DNA of 6,206 nucleotides, from NCBI GenBank assembly GCA_017530465.1, contig JAFXMJ010000199.1:1-6206 (forward strand), written 5' to 3'. Positions within the stretch are counted from its first letter, which is position 1; the number at the start of each line of letters is the position of its first letter. Of the stretch, positions 1 through 5,619 are shown in pieces. A program made the position numbers and the translations under genes. This DNA comes from Bacteroidales bacterium. Its GTDB lineage: Bacteria > Bacteroidota > Bacteroidia > Bacteroidales > UBA3824. The notes beneath the pieces are model-generated. The model worked only from the letters and a program-made list of their open reading frames with translations. It did not search any database and was not told where the DNA came from.

Positions 1-127
1 GCAACAAAATGTCAAACCGTTGGCGGATTCCGACGCCATTATGTGCAAATGGTACCCGATAACAGACATCGACAAATTGCAGATGGCATTTGACCACCGC
101 GACATAATCAAGACAGCCATCGCGTAA
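1..127 (+). CDS. NUDIX hydrolase, C-terminal end (5' truncated)
   Basis: The frame starting at base 2 is open from the window edge to a TAA at 125-127 and gives the last 41 residues of a protein. The segment CKWYPITDIDKLQMAFDH followed by RDIIKTAI matches the C-terminal pattern of NUDIX hydrolases of the ADP-ribose pyrophosphatase/NrtR type, in which a W-[FY]-P-[IL] strand is followed by a short acidic linker and a (A/L)-FDH-(R/K)-x-I-(I/L) helix. The catalytic NUDIX box (GX5EX7REUXEEXGU) lies upstream of the window, so the substrate and any fused DNA-binding domain cannot be judged. The gene ends just before a small hairpin and a strong terminator, so it is probably the last gene of its transcript. 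The family call rests on this short tail only. Confidence 0.7.
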   Translation, partial: QQNVKPLADSDAIMCKWYPITDIDKLQMAFDHRDIIKTAIA

Positions 128-129
128 TG

Positions 130-146
130 ATTTGGCTTGTCCACAT
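130..146. repeat. Degenerate, inverted copy of the ACAAG-loop hairpin repeat
   Basis: The stretch ATTTGG-CTTGT-CCACAT can fold with five base pairs around one T/C mismatch and a 5-nt loop. Bases 133-144 are the exact reverse complement of 12 bases found in both copies of the tandem repeat at 1511-1567 (GTGGACAAGCCA). It starts three bases after the NUDIX stop codon. Calling it a decayed member of the same family is inference from the 12-base identity plus the retained stem-loop layout. Confidence 0.5.
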
Positions 147-159
147 CCCATTTCTCACA

Positions 160-211
160 AAAAATCTTGCCCAAATGTAGGTCAAAAACCATAGATTTGG
201 GCAAGATTTTT
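160..211 (+). terminator. Strong intrinsic terminator after the NUDIX gene
   Basis: Bases 160-176 (AAAAATCTTGCCCAAAT) and 195-211 (ATTTGGGCAAGATTTTT) form a perfect 17-bp inverted repeat. The 18-nt spacer can add inner pairing: TA with TA, then GGT with ACC, around a CAAAA apical loop. The right arm ends in five T's and the left arm begins with five A's, so the structure could stop transcription from either direction. It sits 32 bases after the NUDIX stop and 29 bases before the propeller start, and it separates the two plus-strand genes into different transcripts. Confidence 0.85.
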
Positions 212-213
212 AT

Positions 214-221
214 TATATTTG
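214..221 (+). promoter_or_regulatory. Candidate Bacteroidota -7 promoter box for the propeller gene
   Basis: TATATTTG fits the Bacteroidota -7 consensus TAnnTTTG and lies 19 bases before the ATG at 241. The nearest upstream TTTG (196-199) leaves only a 14-base spacer, shorter than usual for the -33 element, and it lies inside the terminator's right arm. The start codon is preceded by an A-rich stretch with no clear Shine-Dalgarno sequence, which is normal in this phylum. The call rests on the -7 match and position only. Confidence 0.45.
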
Positions 222-240
222 TCGCAAAATTGCAAACAAT

Positions 241-1512
241 ATGAGAAACATTATTATAAGCATACTCGTAATTATCCTTTGCATCGGATGCAATCAGCAG
301 CCCGATTACATTGTCATTGAGTCAAAATCCGACAATTGCAAGGTGCTGAATTTGGATCCGGTGTTTGAGCAGAATCCTTGGGACACATCCACAATCAGCG
401 ACATTGTGGATACCATAAAAATTGTGGCATTGGAAACCACACGAGAATCCATACTTTCATTTATTGGCGGACTAAGAATTTACGGAGACCGTATGGTAAT
501 CCACGATGGTAACGAAGGCATCGCCATTTTTGATATCAATGGCAAGTACATAAGGCATATTCGTCGTGGTCAAGGTCCAGAAGAAATAAATTATTCTCTT
601 GACTTCGACGCTGACAATCAATATCTGTACATATTGCAACAAGAAAAAATCAGCAAATTCACGCTTGATGGTGAATTTGTGGACAACTATCCTCTGCAGG
701 AGAAATATATGACATGTATTTACAATTTCAAAAAAATTGACGACGGCTTTTTGTTGTCGAAGTATCCTTACTCAGATGATATGTCATACGAAGCTTTTCA
801 CTTAGACGAAAACCTCAACGAGAAAAATCATTTTGTGTTCGAGCATAAGTTGCATTTTTGTGGTAGGGATGAGTTTAATATAATGGACGGCAGAATTGTC
901 TATTATATACCGATGTATAATACGATATATCAGTTTGACGGTAAGACATTCAGTCCTTATTGTATCCTGAATTATCCAAAGCACGAAAACACCTTTGAAA
1001 ACTATTCTGGGGTAACGGATCCTCACGATTTTTTCAAAAAATATTGTATTCCTGGCAAGTATTTCTTCTCTGGGCAAATGTACCAGGCGTCCAATATACT
1101 TTACATATCTTTTTGGGACAACGTTCCTCCCACACAGATAAACGCATACGTAGATACTCGAAATGGGAAATTCAGGACACAAGGCCGCCCGTCCGACAGA
1201 GATATGCCCTACGAATACCTTTTGTACAGCGGAGGCATAGTTTGCGAACATAACGATTATATAGTAAAGACATTGCAACCAGAATACTATCTAACAGAGC
1301 CCGTAATATCAGAGGCAATGCGCGCTGAGATACAGGAAAAGTTGAATATTGATTTATCAAAGGGTACAAAAGTGGAGAAAGACAAAGATTGGTATTCCAA
1401 ATTGCAACACATCTCCGCCGAGGATGTCCTCAAACTCAAAAACGCCAAGCCCGACGACAATCCATTATTGGTTTTCATCAAATTCAAACACATCCCCGAC
1501 GACCCAATGTGA
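241..1512 (+). CDS. Six-bladed beta-propeller lipoprotein
   Basis: This encodes a 423-residue protein predicted to be an exported lipoprotein. A hydrophobic signal segment (residues 4-14) leads to the lipobox L-C-I-G-C, with Cys17 as the lipidated residue. Residues 52-69 carry the IVALETT-type strand that opens these propellers, and residues 97-116 contain the blade signature FDINGKYI followed by GQGPEE. That G-x-GP-x-E turn is the hallmark of the Bacteroidota 6-bladed beta-propeller family (PF17170-like). The end (DDNPLLVFIKFK) is also typical of the family. Members are abundant in gut Bacteroidales; their biochemical role is mostly unknown, so only cell-envelope location and fold are claimed. 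It appears to be a single-gene transcript, with a terminator upstream and a convergent operon downstream. AT-rich codons, with many ATA and TTT, contrast with the cbp1-like gene. The TGA stop overlaps the first copy of a palindromic repeat. Confidence 0.88.
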   Translation: MRNIIISILVIILCIGCNQQPDYIVIESKSDNCKVLNLDPVFEQNPWDTSTISDIVDTIKIVALETTRESILSFIGGLRIYGDRMVIHDGNEGIAIFDINGKYIRHIRRGQGPEEINYSLDFDADNQYLYILQQEKISKFTLDGEFVDNYPLQEKYMTCIYNFKKIDDGFLLSKYPYSDDMSYEAFHLDENLNEKNHFVFEHKLHFCGRDEFNIMDGRIVYYIPMYNTIYQFDGKTFSPYCILNYPKHENTFENYSGVTDPHDFFKKYCIPGKYFFSGQMYQASNILYISFWDNVPPTQINAYVDTRNGKFRTQGRPSDRDMPYEYLLYSGGIVCEHNDYIVKTLQPEYYLTEPVISEAMRAEIQEKLNIDLSKGTKVEKDKDWYSKLQHISAEDVLKLKNAKPDDNPLLVFIKFKHIPDDPM

Positions 1513-1567
1513 TGCGGAACGTGGACAAGCCACGCCAACGAGATGCGGAACGTGGACAAGCCACGCC
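1511..1567. repeat. Two identical 26-bp palindromic repeats filling a convergent gene junction
   Basis: Bases 1511-1536 and 1542-1567 are identical 26-mers with a 31-base period. Each begins GATGCGGAA and contains the hairpin CGTGG-ACAAG-CCACG (1520-1534 and 1551-1565), a perfect 5-bp stem with a 5-nt loop. The first copy begins inside the TGA stop of the propeller gene, and the second ends two bases before the stop codon of the convergent esterase gene. The pair therefore makes up almost the whole junction. A T5 run at 1573-1577 follows on the plus strand, so the structure may also act as a weak terminator, although that run lies inside the esterase 3' end. Confidence 0.9.
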
Positions 1568-1568
1568 C

Positions 1569-2651
1569 CTACTTTTTCATCTTTAATATTTCTGTCTTCA
1601 AATAATATGTGAGATACCTTGCCATTTCGGCGGCGCGTTTGGCGGATGGATGCCAATCTGCACCGTAGCCGAGGGAGTCGTCTTGCTCCTGAAAACTGAA
1701 CGTGTATATCTTCATATCGTTGATGACACGCATTGCGCTTATGGAATTGAAGATAACGTCAGTGAGGTGCTGTGCCTGTTGATAATGCAACATCGGCGAA
1801 TTGAGGAGCACTATCTTCGCAGCGGGGTAATGCTGACGGATTTGCTTTATAAAGGCGATGTACGACACGGCAAATTTTTCGTAGTTATAATTGTTTTCGC
1901 TGAGGTCGTTGGTGCCGAGACCAAGCACAACCACATCGGGCTTGAAACTCGAAAAATCCCATTTTGTGGTCGTGTCGTTGATTAAGGCGTTTTCATAGAC
2001 ACGAGGCATAGGCCAACGGCTGCCAGTGACGGTGTCGCCAAAATTCTTATAAATGCCAATGCCCGACCGCGCGACCACCATCGAGATTGCATCAAGATTT
2101 TTGATGGTAATGCCCGCAAACGATTTGGCGAAATTGGAGGTGGAGTCGGCAAAATGGTCGTTCTCCGATTGTGCCTCATTGCCGTAGCCGCAAGTAATCG
2201 AATTGCCAATAAACTCTATCTTCGGACGTTTCTTGGTGTCAACTTTGAGAACTTTTGCACCGCATGGCAGCACAAAACCGTGAAATTCGGGGCGGACGTT
2301 GTAAGCCTCAGTCACAAGCATCAACTTAACTGTGTGCGTACCTGCGGCAGTATTGGCGAGTTCAAATTCGCGGATGCCGTCGTCGTAGCCGTGCGTGGAA
2401 AATTTAGTGAATACGCCGCCGTCAACGCTCACAGCATAATATCCGGCGTTGGCCTTCAATTTAGCCGTCAATGTGCCTGAGCCGTCAAATGTTATCGTGA
2501 ACGCCGTGCCTGGGTAACAGAAGTGCAGGACGTTGTCTTTGTTGATGGTGCGTCCCTCCACCAAAATGTTTGGATTGTTGGGGGCGACAACGGTCTGCGC
2601 CCACACACACTGAACCATCAATGCTAATATTATTGTCAAAATTATTCTCAT
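1569..2651 (-). CDS. Secreted SGNH-fold carbohydrate esterase, CE2-like (acetyl-xylan esterase type)
   Basis: This encodes 360 residues beginning with a type I signal peptide (likely cleavage after VWA, residue 18). Residues about 27-130 look like the beta-sandwich domain found at the N-terminus of family CE2 esterases. Residues 145-355 form an SGNH/GDSL hydrolase domain. Block I is FIGNSITCGYGNEA with nucleophile Ser151, the oxyanion glycine lies in ARSGIG (Gly197), block III is GLGTND (Asn248), and the catalytic His334 is in ADWHPS. The usual Asp three residues before the His is Ala331 here, so the enzyme may use a Ser-His dyad, as described for some CE2 members, or Asp332 may take part. 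CE2 enzymes remove O-acetyl groups from plant polysaccharides such as xylan or glucomannan; the exact substrate here is inferred. It is the last gene of the operon, 12 bases after the DUF6973-like gene, with an A-rich leader and no clear Shine-Dalgarno sequence. Confidence 0.87.
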   Translation of the reverse strand: MRIILTIILALMVQCVWAQTVVAPNNPNILVEGRTINKDNVLHFCYPGTAFTITFDGSGTLTAKLKANAGYYAVSVDGGVFTKFSTHGYDDGIREFELANTAAGTHTVKLMLVTEAYNVRPEFHGFVLPCGAKVLKVDTKKRPKIEFIGNSITCGYGNEAQSENDHFADSTSNFAKSFAGITIKNLDAISMVVARSGIGIYKNFGDTVTGSRWPMPRVYENALINDTTTKWDFSSFKPDVVVLGLGTNDLSENNYNYEKFAVSYIAFIKQIRQHYPAAKIVLLNSPMLHYQQAQHLTDVIFNSISAMRVINDMKIYTFSFQEQDDSLGYGADWHPSAKRAAEMARYLTYYLKTEILKMKK

Positions 2652-2663
2652 ATCGTTTTAGTT

Positions 2664-3344
2664 TTATTGTTTAACAGTTTTGTTGTCTTTGTTGCTTGGT
2701 ATCAGCACTTTGGGAATAGCCCAATTGTTGTCGTAGTCGTGGATTGCAATTTCCTTGCCATCGGCGTCAATGTATATGTTTTTGTCTTTCTTCTTGATTT
2801 TCCAACACTTGCCTTCCATCACCGCCTGTTTTACCAATTCGATAATCTTCTTCTGGCTGGCATCGGGATTGCTGTCGCCAATACGTGCGCCCACAACGTT
2901 ATTGAGCATATCCATACGGCTTGCGATGCTGTCTTGCGGCGTTCTGGCGCGTGTTGGGTCGGATTCGTATTCGAGGCGGTTGCCGTCCTCGTGCGCCTGT
3001 CCAAGTTTCAGAGCCTTTTCATAGCCAATTGTTTGAGCCGTCAATGCCATCCACAATGTATGCTTGAAGGCGTCAACCATACCGCCATTGAGGTCGCCGT
3101 CGAGGTCAGCGTCATTGAGCCTCGTCTGACATTCAGTCTTCACCGAGTCAGCAATCTTGTGCGTACGGAACGCCGCAAACGGATGCCGCTTGACCCATTG
3201 CTGTTCGGGGATGCTGAGTTTTTTGTACGATTCCAGAAACTGCGCGTAAGCATCGCTGTGCGTGAAAGTTACAATGGCAAAAGTGATTGCCGACACCAAT
3301 AAAATGCTACTCAATATCGTCGCAGTCCGTGCTATCTTTGTCAT
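2664..3344 (-). CDS. Secreted DUF6973-like protein of unknown function
   Basis: The ATG at 3344 gives 226 residues. A TTG eight codons upstream (3368) would extend the protein, but the ATG gives a normal short basic n-region, so I prefer it. Residues 9-29 are hydrophobic and followed by DAYA-QF, a plausible signal peptidase I site after Ala34. The core carries NGGMVDAFKHTLW (86-98), GQAHE (115-119) and LNNVVGARIG (147-156). This pattern, D-A-F-[RK]-H with W and a later A-H-E and N-x-x-G, resembles the DUF6973 family, whose function is not known. Conserved Asp91, His95, His118 and Glu119 could form a metal or catalytic site, which is inference. The C-terminus (about 180-215) reads like a short beta-rich add-on. 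The gene overlaps the 3' end of rsmI by 38 bases and lies 12 bases before the esterase, so all three are probably co-transcribed. Confidence 0.75.
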   Translation of the reverse strand: MTKIARTATILSSILLVSAITFAIVTFTHSDAYAQFLESYKKLSIPEQQWVKRHPFAAFRTHKIADSVKTECQTRLNDADLDGDLNGGMVDAFKHTLWMALTAQTIGYEKALKLGQAHEDGNRLEYESDPTRARTPQDSIASRMDMLNNVVGARIGDSNPDASQKKIIELVKQAVMEGKCWKIKKKDKNIYIDADGKEIAIHDYDNNWAIPKVLIPSNKDNKTVKQ

Positions 3345-4023
3345 CTTTAGAGTTGGGGGTTTTGTCAATTATAACCACAAATTCGCCCTTGGGCGGCTTT
3401 GCGACAAAGGCGTCGAGGAGTTCGGCTGGCGTGCCGCGCAGGGTCTCCTCGTGGATTTTGGAGATTTCGCGGGAGATGGACACGCGGCGGTCTGCGCCAA
3501 AATGTTCGCTTATCTCGGAGAGCAACTTCATCACACGGTATGGCGATTCGTAAAGTATCGTTGTCATATCAAGCGCGGCAAGGGCGGCAAGGCGTTTCTG
3601 ACGACCCTTCTTCTGCGGCAGGAATCCGGCAAATACAAAACTCTCGCACCCAAATCCCGAATCCACAAGCGCGGGCACAAATGCAGTAGCACCGGGCAGA
3701 CATTCTACGTCCACGCCAAGCTCCACGCAAGCTCTCACGAGCATAAATCCCGGGTCGGATATTGCTGGCGTACCAGCGTCGGAGATGAGCGCGATGTCCT
3801 CGCCGCCAAGTATGCGCTCGGCGTAGAGGGAGCAGGTCTTGTGCTCGTTGAACTTATGATGGCTCGCCGTCCGGGTCGAGATGCCAAAATGTTTGAGCAA
3901 TCCCGCACTCGTGCGCGTGTCTTCGCAGAGTATCAGGGAGACGTTTTTGAGAACCTCGACGGCACGGAAAGTCATATCGTCAAGGTTGCCTACGGGGGTC
4001 GGCACTACGTAAAGCTTTGGCAT
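3307..4023 (-). CDS. rsmI: 16S rRNA (cytidine(1402)-2'-O)-methyltransferase RsmI
   Basis: This 238-residue protein has the diagnostic RsmI motifs in order: VVPTPVGNLDDMTFRA (6-21), the CEDTRTSAGLL segment (33-43), ALISDAGTPAISDPG (78-92), LPGATAFVPAL (109-119) and the FAGFLPQKKGRQ region (131-142). The later ETLRGTPAEL and KGEFVVII strands (to about residue 220) are also characteristic. RsmI uses S-adenosylmethionine to 2'-O-methylate C1402 of 16S rRNA in the decoding centre; the fold is the tetrapyrrole-methylase type. The length suits the shorter Bacteroidota form. The last 18 residues (KTPNSKDDKDSTDCDDIE) are an acidic, low-complexity tail whose coding sequence overlaps the start of the next gene by 38 bases. 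The ATG at 4023 lies 15 bases after the PepSY-like stop, with no obvious Shine-Dalgarno sequence. Confidence 0.96.
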   Translation of the reverse strand: MPKLYVVPTPVGNLDDMTFRAVEVLKNVSLILCEDTRTSAGLLKHFGISTRTASHHKFNEHKTCSLYAERILGGEDIALISDAGTPAISDPGFMLVRACVELGVDVECLPGATAFVPALVDSGFGCESFVFAGFLPQKKGRQKRLAALAALDMTTILYESPYRVMKLLSEISEHFGADRRVSISREISKIHEETLRGTPAELLDAFVAKPPKGEFVVIIDKTPNSKDDKDSTDCDDIE

Positions 4024-4038
4024 TTTTCGGGTCGGTTT

Positions 4039-4479
4039 TTATTTGCAGGTGGCGGTCTTCTCCACCATCAGCTTCTTGTCATTATACTTGAAATAATAAT
4101 TGAAATTGCCCTTCCTGCCGATGATGAAAGTGCGCTTCTCACCATTGGCGAGAGTTACTTCCTCCGCCCATTGGAATGGATAATCGGTTCCGTACTTGCC
4201 CACGTAAGCTCCCATTATTTCGGAGTCAACATCCTGCCTTTCGATTTTCTTTGACGTCCATACAGTATTGCCGTCATTGTCGTAACGGATGAAATTGCCG
4301 TCATATTCAGCAGTATATGATGTCGGGGTCTTGGTCCACACTGCCTTTTTGGCTGCCGACTTGGAAATCTGCGACGCTACAGCCTTGGGCACGCTGCTGC
4401 TTTTGATGGTATCCTGCGCCGAAGCCACAGTAGCAATCAACGCAAATACAAGGCACAAAGCAAATATTTTTGGTGTCAT
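4039..4479 (-). CDS. Secreted PepSY-like protein, two domain-like halves
   Basis: I choose the ATG at 4479 (146 residues); the longer reading begins at a TTG two codons upstream and adds nothing. Residues 4-20 are hydrophobic and ASA-QD gives a clear signal peptidase I site after Ala21. Residues 29-74 follow the Bacteroidota PepSY-like (PF11396-type, BLIP-like) pattern: VPKAVASQI, a central A-x-W-x-K, then YTAEY and YDNDGNTVW. Residues 88-141 look like a diverged second copy (YVGKYGTDYPFQWAEEV, then FNYYFKYNDKKLMVEK). Such proteins are usually periplasmic or exported, and their role is not established. It is the first gene of the minus-strand operon and the closest to its promoter. The ATG is followed 15 bases beyond the gene's end by rsmI. 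Family assignment is by pattern, not by search. Confidence 0.8.
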   Translation of the reverse strand: MTPKIFALCLVFALIATVASAQDTIKSSSVPKAVASQISKSAAKKAVWTKTPTSYTAEYDGNFIRYDNDGNTVWTSKKIERQDVDSEIMGAYVGKYGTDYPFQWAEEVTLANGEKRTFIIGRKGNFNYYFKYNDKKLMVEKTATCK

Positions 4480-4520
4480 AGTCAATTATATTAATGGTTT
4501 ATAATTGTTAAATTTTCGGG

Positions 4521-4555
4521 CAAAGATACATTTTTTTTCTGTTATATGCCAACAA
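4521..4555 (-). promoter_or_regulatory. Promoter of the PepSY-like/rsmI/DUF6973/esterase operon
   Basis: Read on the minus strand, bases 4528-4521 are TATCTTTG, a full match to the Bacteroidota -7 box TAnnTTTG. Upstream on that strand, GTTGTTGG (4556-4549) offers a -33 TTG at 4552-4550 or 4555-4553, giving a spacer of 21 or 24 bases; the former is close to the usual range. The ATG is about 40 bases downstream of the -7 box, leaving an AT-rich leader of roughly 35 bases. Confidence 0.65.
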
Positions 4556-4570
4556 CTGAGAAAATGTTTT

Positions 4571-4578
4571 TAATTTTG
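4571..4578 (+). promoter_or_regulatory. Candidate -7 promoter box for the Cbp1-family gene
   Basis: TAATTTTG matches TAnnTTTG and lies 46 bases before the ATG at 4625. No convincing -33 TTTG is present at the usual distance, so recognition may depend on the -7 box or on an activator. The leader after it is very A/T-rich (ACAAATACAAAACTAAATTT just before the start), the kind of unstructured 5' end seen before strongly translated Bacteroidota genes. It is divergent from the operon promoter at 4521-4555; the two -7 boxes are 42 bases apart. Confidence 0.5.
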
Positions 4579-4624
4579 CACCGTTAATTACTGAAAAACA
4601 AATACAAAACTAAATTTTTATAAA

Positions 4625-5491
4625 ATGAAAAGAGTACTTATAATGGCGGCTCTCGTAGCCCCGTTGGCATTTTCTTCATGCAACAACGCCGAATTGCAGA
4701 GGCTCCAGGCTCAGAACGACAGCCTTAGGAGTGCTGTTACCACTGGCGGCATCAAGCTCGACGACTATTTCGCCGCATTCAATTCTATCCAGGAAAACCT
4801 CAACATGATTAAGGAGAAGGAACAGATAATCTCCGTAAAGACCGGCAACGGCGAGGTTGACAAGGCATCTGCCGACCAAATCAACGAGGACATCACCGCG
4901 ATCTACGAATTGATGCTCAAAAACAAACAGACCATCAAAGACCTCAACACAAAACTCCAGCAGAACGGTCTGAAAAACAAAGAGATGGCGAAGACCATCC
5001 AACTCCTCACCGACCAAATCTCCACCAACGAGAAGGAGATTGGCGACCTCAAGACCAAGCTTGAGCGTCTCAACATCGACCTCGCCAACTCTGAAAAGCG
5101 TGTTGCAGAGCTCGACTCCACCCTCCAAGAGGCTCAGAACGTCAACGATGAACTCACCGAAGTCAACAACGCACAGGACGCAGCACTCAACACTGTTTAC
5201 TACGTAGTTGGCACCAAGAAGGAACTCATCAGCCACGGCGTAGTTGACAAGGCTGGTGCATTCAAGGGTCTGAAGATTGGCGACCGCTTCGACAAGAACT
5301 ACTTCACCCAAGTAGATATGCGCAACCTCAATAGCATCAACATCAATGTAAAGAATCCCAAGATTCTCTCCGCCCACCCGACAAGCTCATACAAACTCGT
5401 AGAGCGCGGCAAGATTGTTGAGAAACTCGAAATCACCGACCCCGCCGCATTCTGGGAGCGCAGCAAGTTCCTCGTAATTGTGGCTGACTAA
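4625..5491 (+). CDS. cbp1: Cbp1-family coiled-coil surface lipoprotein (putative collagen-binding adhesin)
   Basis: This encodes 288 residues with a lipoprotein signal peptide (lipobox F-S-S-C, lipidated Cys19). Residues 22-185 are a long heptad-rich coiled coil, with an IYELMLKNKQT segment at about 93-103. A conserved globular C-terminus follows: VYYVVGTKKELISHGV (191-206), FDKNYFTQVD (222-231), AHPTSSYKLV (250-259) and LEITDPAAFW then KFLVIV (268-286). The whole layout, including that ending, matches my recollection of Bacteroides Cbp1-family proteins, described as glycosylated collagen-binding adhesins; collagen binding by this copy is inference. Two D-[ST]-[LT] sites (Asp32-Ser33-Leu34 and Asp164-Ser165-Thr166) fit the Bacteroides O-glycosylation motif. 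Codons are strongly biased to C-ending forms (CTC, GAC, AAC, ATC), unlike the propeller gene, which suggests high expression. It is a single-gene transcript ending at the terminator at 5571-5619. Confidence 0.88.
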   Translation: MKRVLIMAALVAPLAFSSCNNAELQRLQAQNDSLRSAVTTGGIKLDDYFAAFNSIQENLNMIKEKEQIISVKTGNGEVDKASADQINEDITAIYELMLKNKQTIKDLNTKLQQNGLKNKEMAKTIQLLTDQISTNEKEIGDLKTKLERLNIDLANSEKRVAELDSTLQEAQNVNDELTEVNNAQDAALNTVYYVVGTKKELISHGVVDKAGAFKGLKIGDRFDKNYFTQVDMRNLNSININVKNPKILSAHPTSSYKLVERGKIVEKLEITDPAAFWERSKFLVIVAD

Positions 5492-5495
5492 TCAC

Positions 5496-5553
5496 TGGAG
5501 TGCAGACGGCTCGTTGGAATGCAGACGGCTCGTCTGCGAAATGAACGGCTCGT
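5496..5553 (+). repeat. Tandem repeats with ACGGCTCGT core after cbp1
   Basis: Two adjacent 19-base units, 5496-5514 (TGGAGTGCAGACGGCTCGT) and 5515-5533, differ at a single base. A third, diverged unit ends at 5553 and keeps the nine-base core ACGGCTCGT. The core recurs at 5506-5514, 5525-5533 and 5545-5553, a period of 19-20 bases. The second unit extends into the perfect hairpin GCAGAC-GGCTC-GTCTGC (5521-5537). The array starts four bases after the cbp1 stop codon. Confidence 0.9.
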
Positions 5554-5570
5554 CCGCTAAATAATTCATT

Positions 5571-5619
5571 AAAATGCAGAAGTATCGTTTTCGTAGGCGA
5601 GGCTTCTGCATTTTTTTTT
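5571..5619 (+). terminator. Intrinsic terminator of cbp1 (possibly bidirectional)
   Basis: Bases 5571-5582 (AAAATGCAGAAG) and 5603-5614 (CTTCTGCATTTT) pair perfectly over 12 bp across a 20-nt loop. The right arm runs into nine consecutive T's (5611-5619). On the opposite strand the stem is followed by TTTTAATG, so it could also stop transcripts of the convergent DUF4421-like gene, though less strongly. Confidence 0.88.

Noticed and set aside
3081..3120. DxDxDG-like stretch in the DUF6973-like protein considered as an EF-hand
   Set aside because: The Asp-rich run (residues 78-84) lacks the acidic residue at position 12 and the flanking helices, and it merges into the NGG-DAFKH family motif.
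2667..3302. Plus-strand open frame (211 codons) opposite the DUF6973-like gene
   Set aside because: The minus-strand protein has a signal peptide, family motifs and tight operon spacing; the plus frame has none of these.
3366..3368. TTG as start of the DUF6973-like gene
   Set aside because: An ATG 24 bases downstream gives a normal signal peptide n-region, while the TTG adds a proline-containing extension and lengthens the overlap with rsmI.
3262..4254. Long plus-strand open frame (330 codons) across the rsmI region
   Set aside because: It is antisense to rsmI, whose motifs are unmistakable, and its translation shows no recognisable domain or compositional sense. Codon bias of the real gene explains the lack of stops.
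4676..5377. Minus-strand open frame (233 codons) inside cbp1
   Set aside because: It is an antisense shadow of a strongly codon-biased coiled-coil gene; the Leu/Val-rich translation mirrors the Lys/Asn/Asp codons of the real frame.
5496..5553. Tandem repeats considered as a CRISPR array
   Set aside because: Units are adjacent with no spacers, diverge quickly and are tied to hairpins; no cas genes are in the window.
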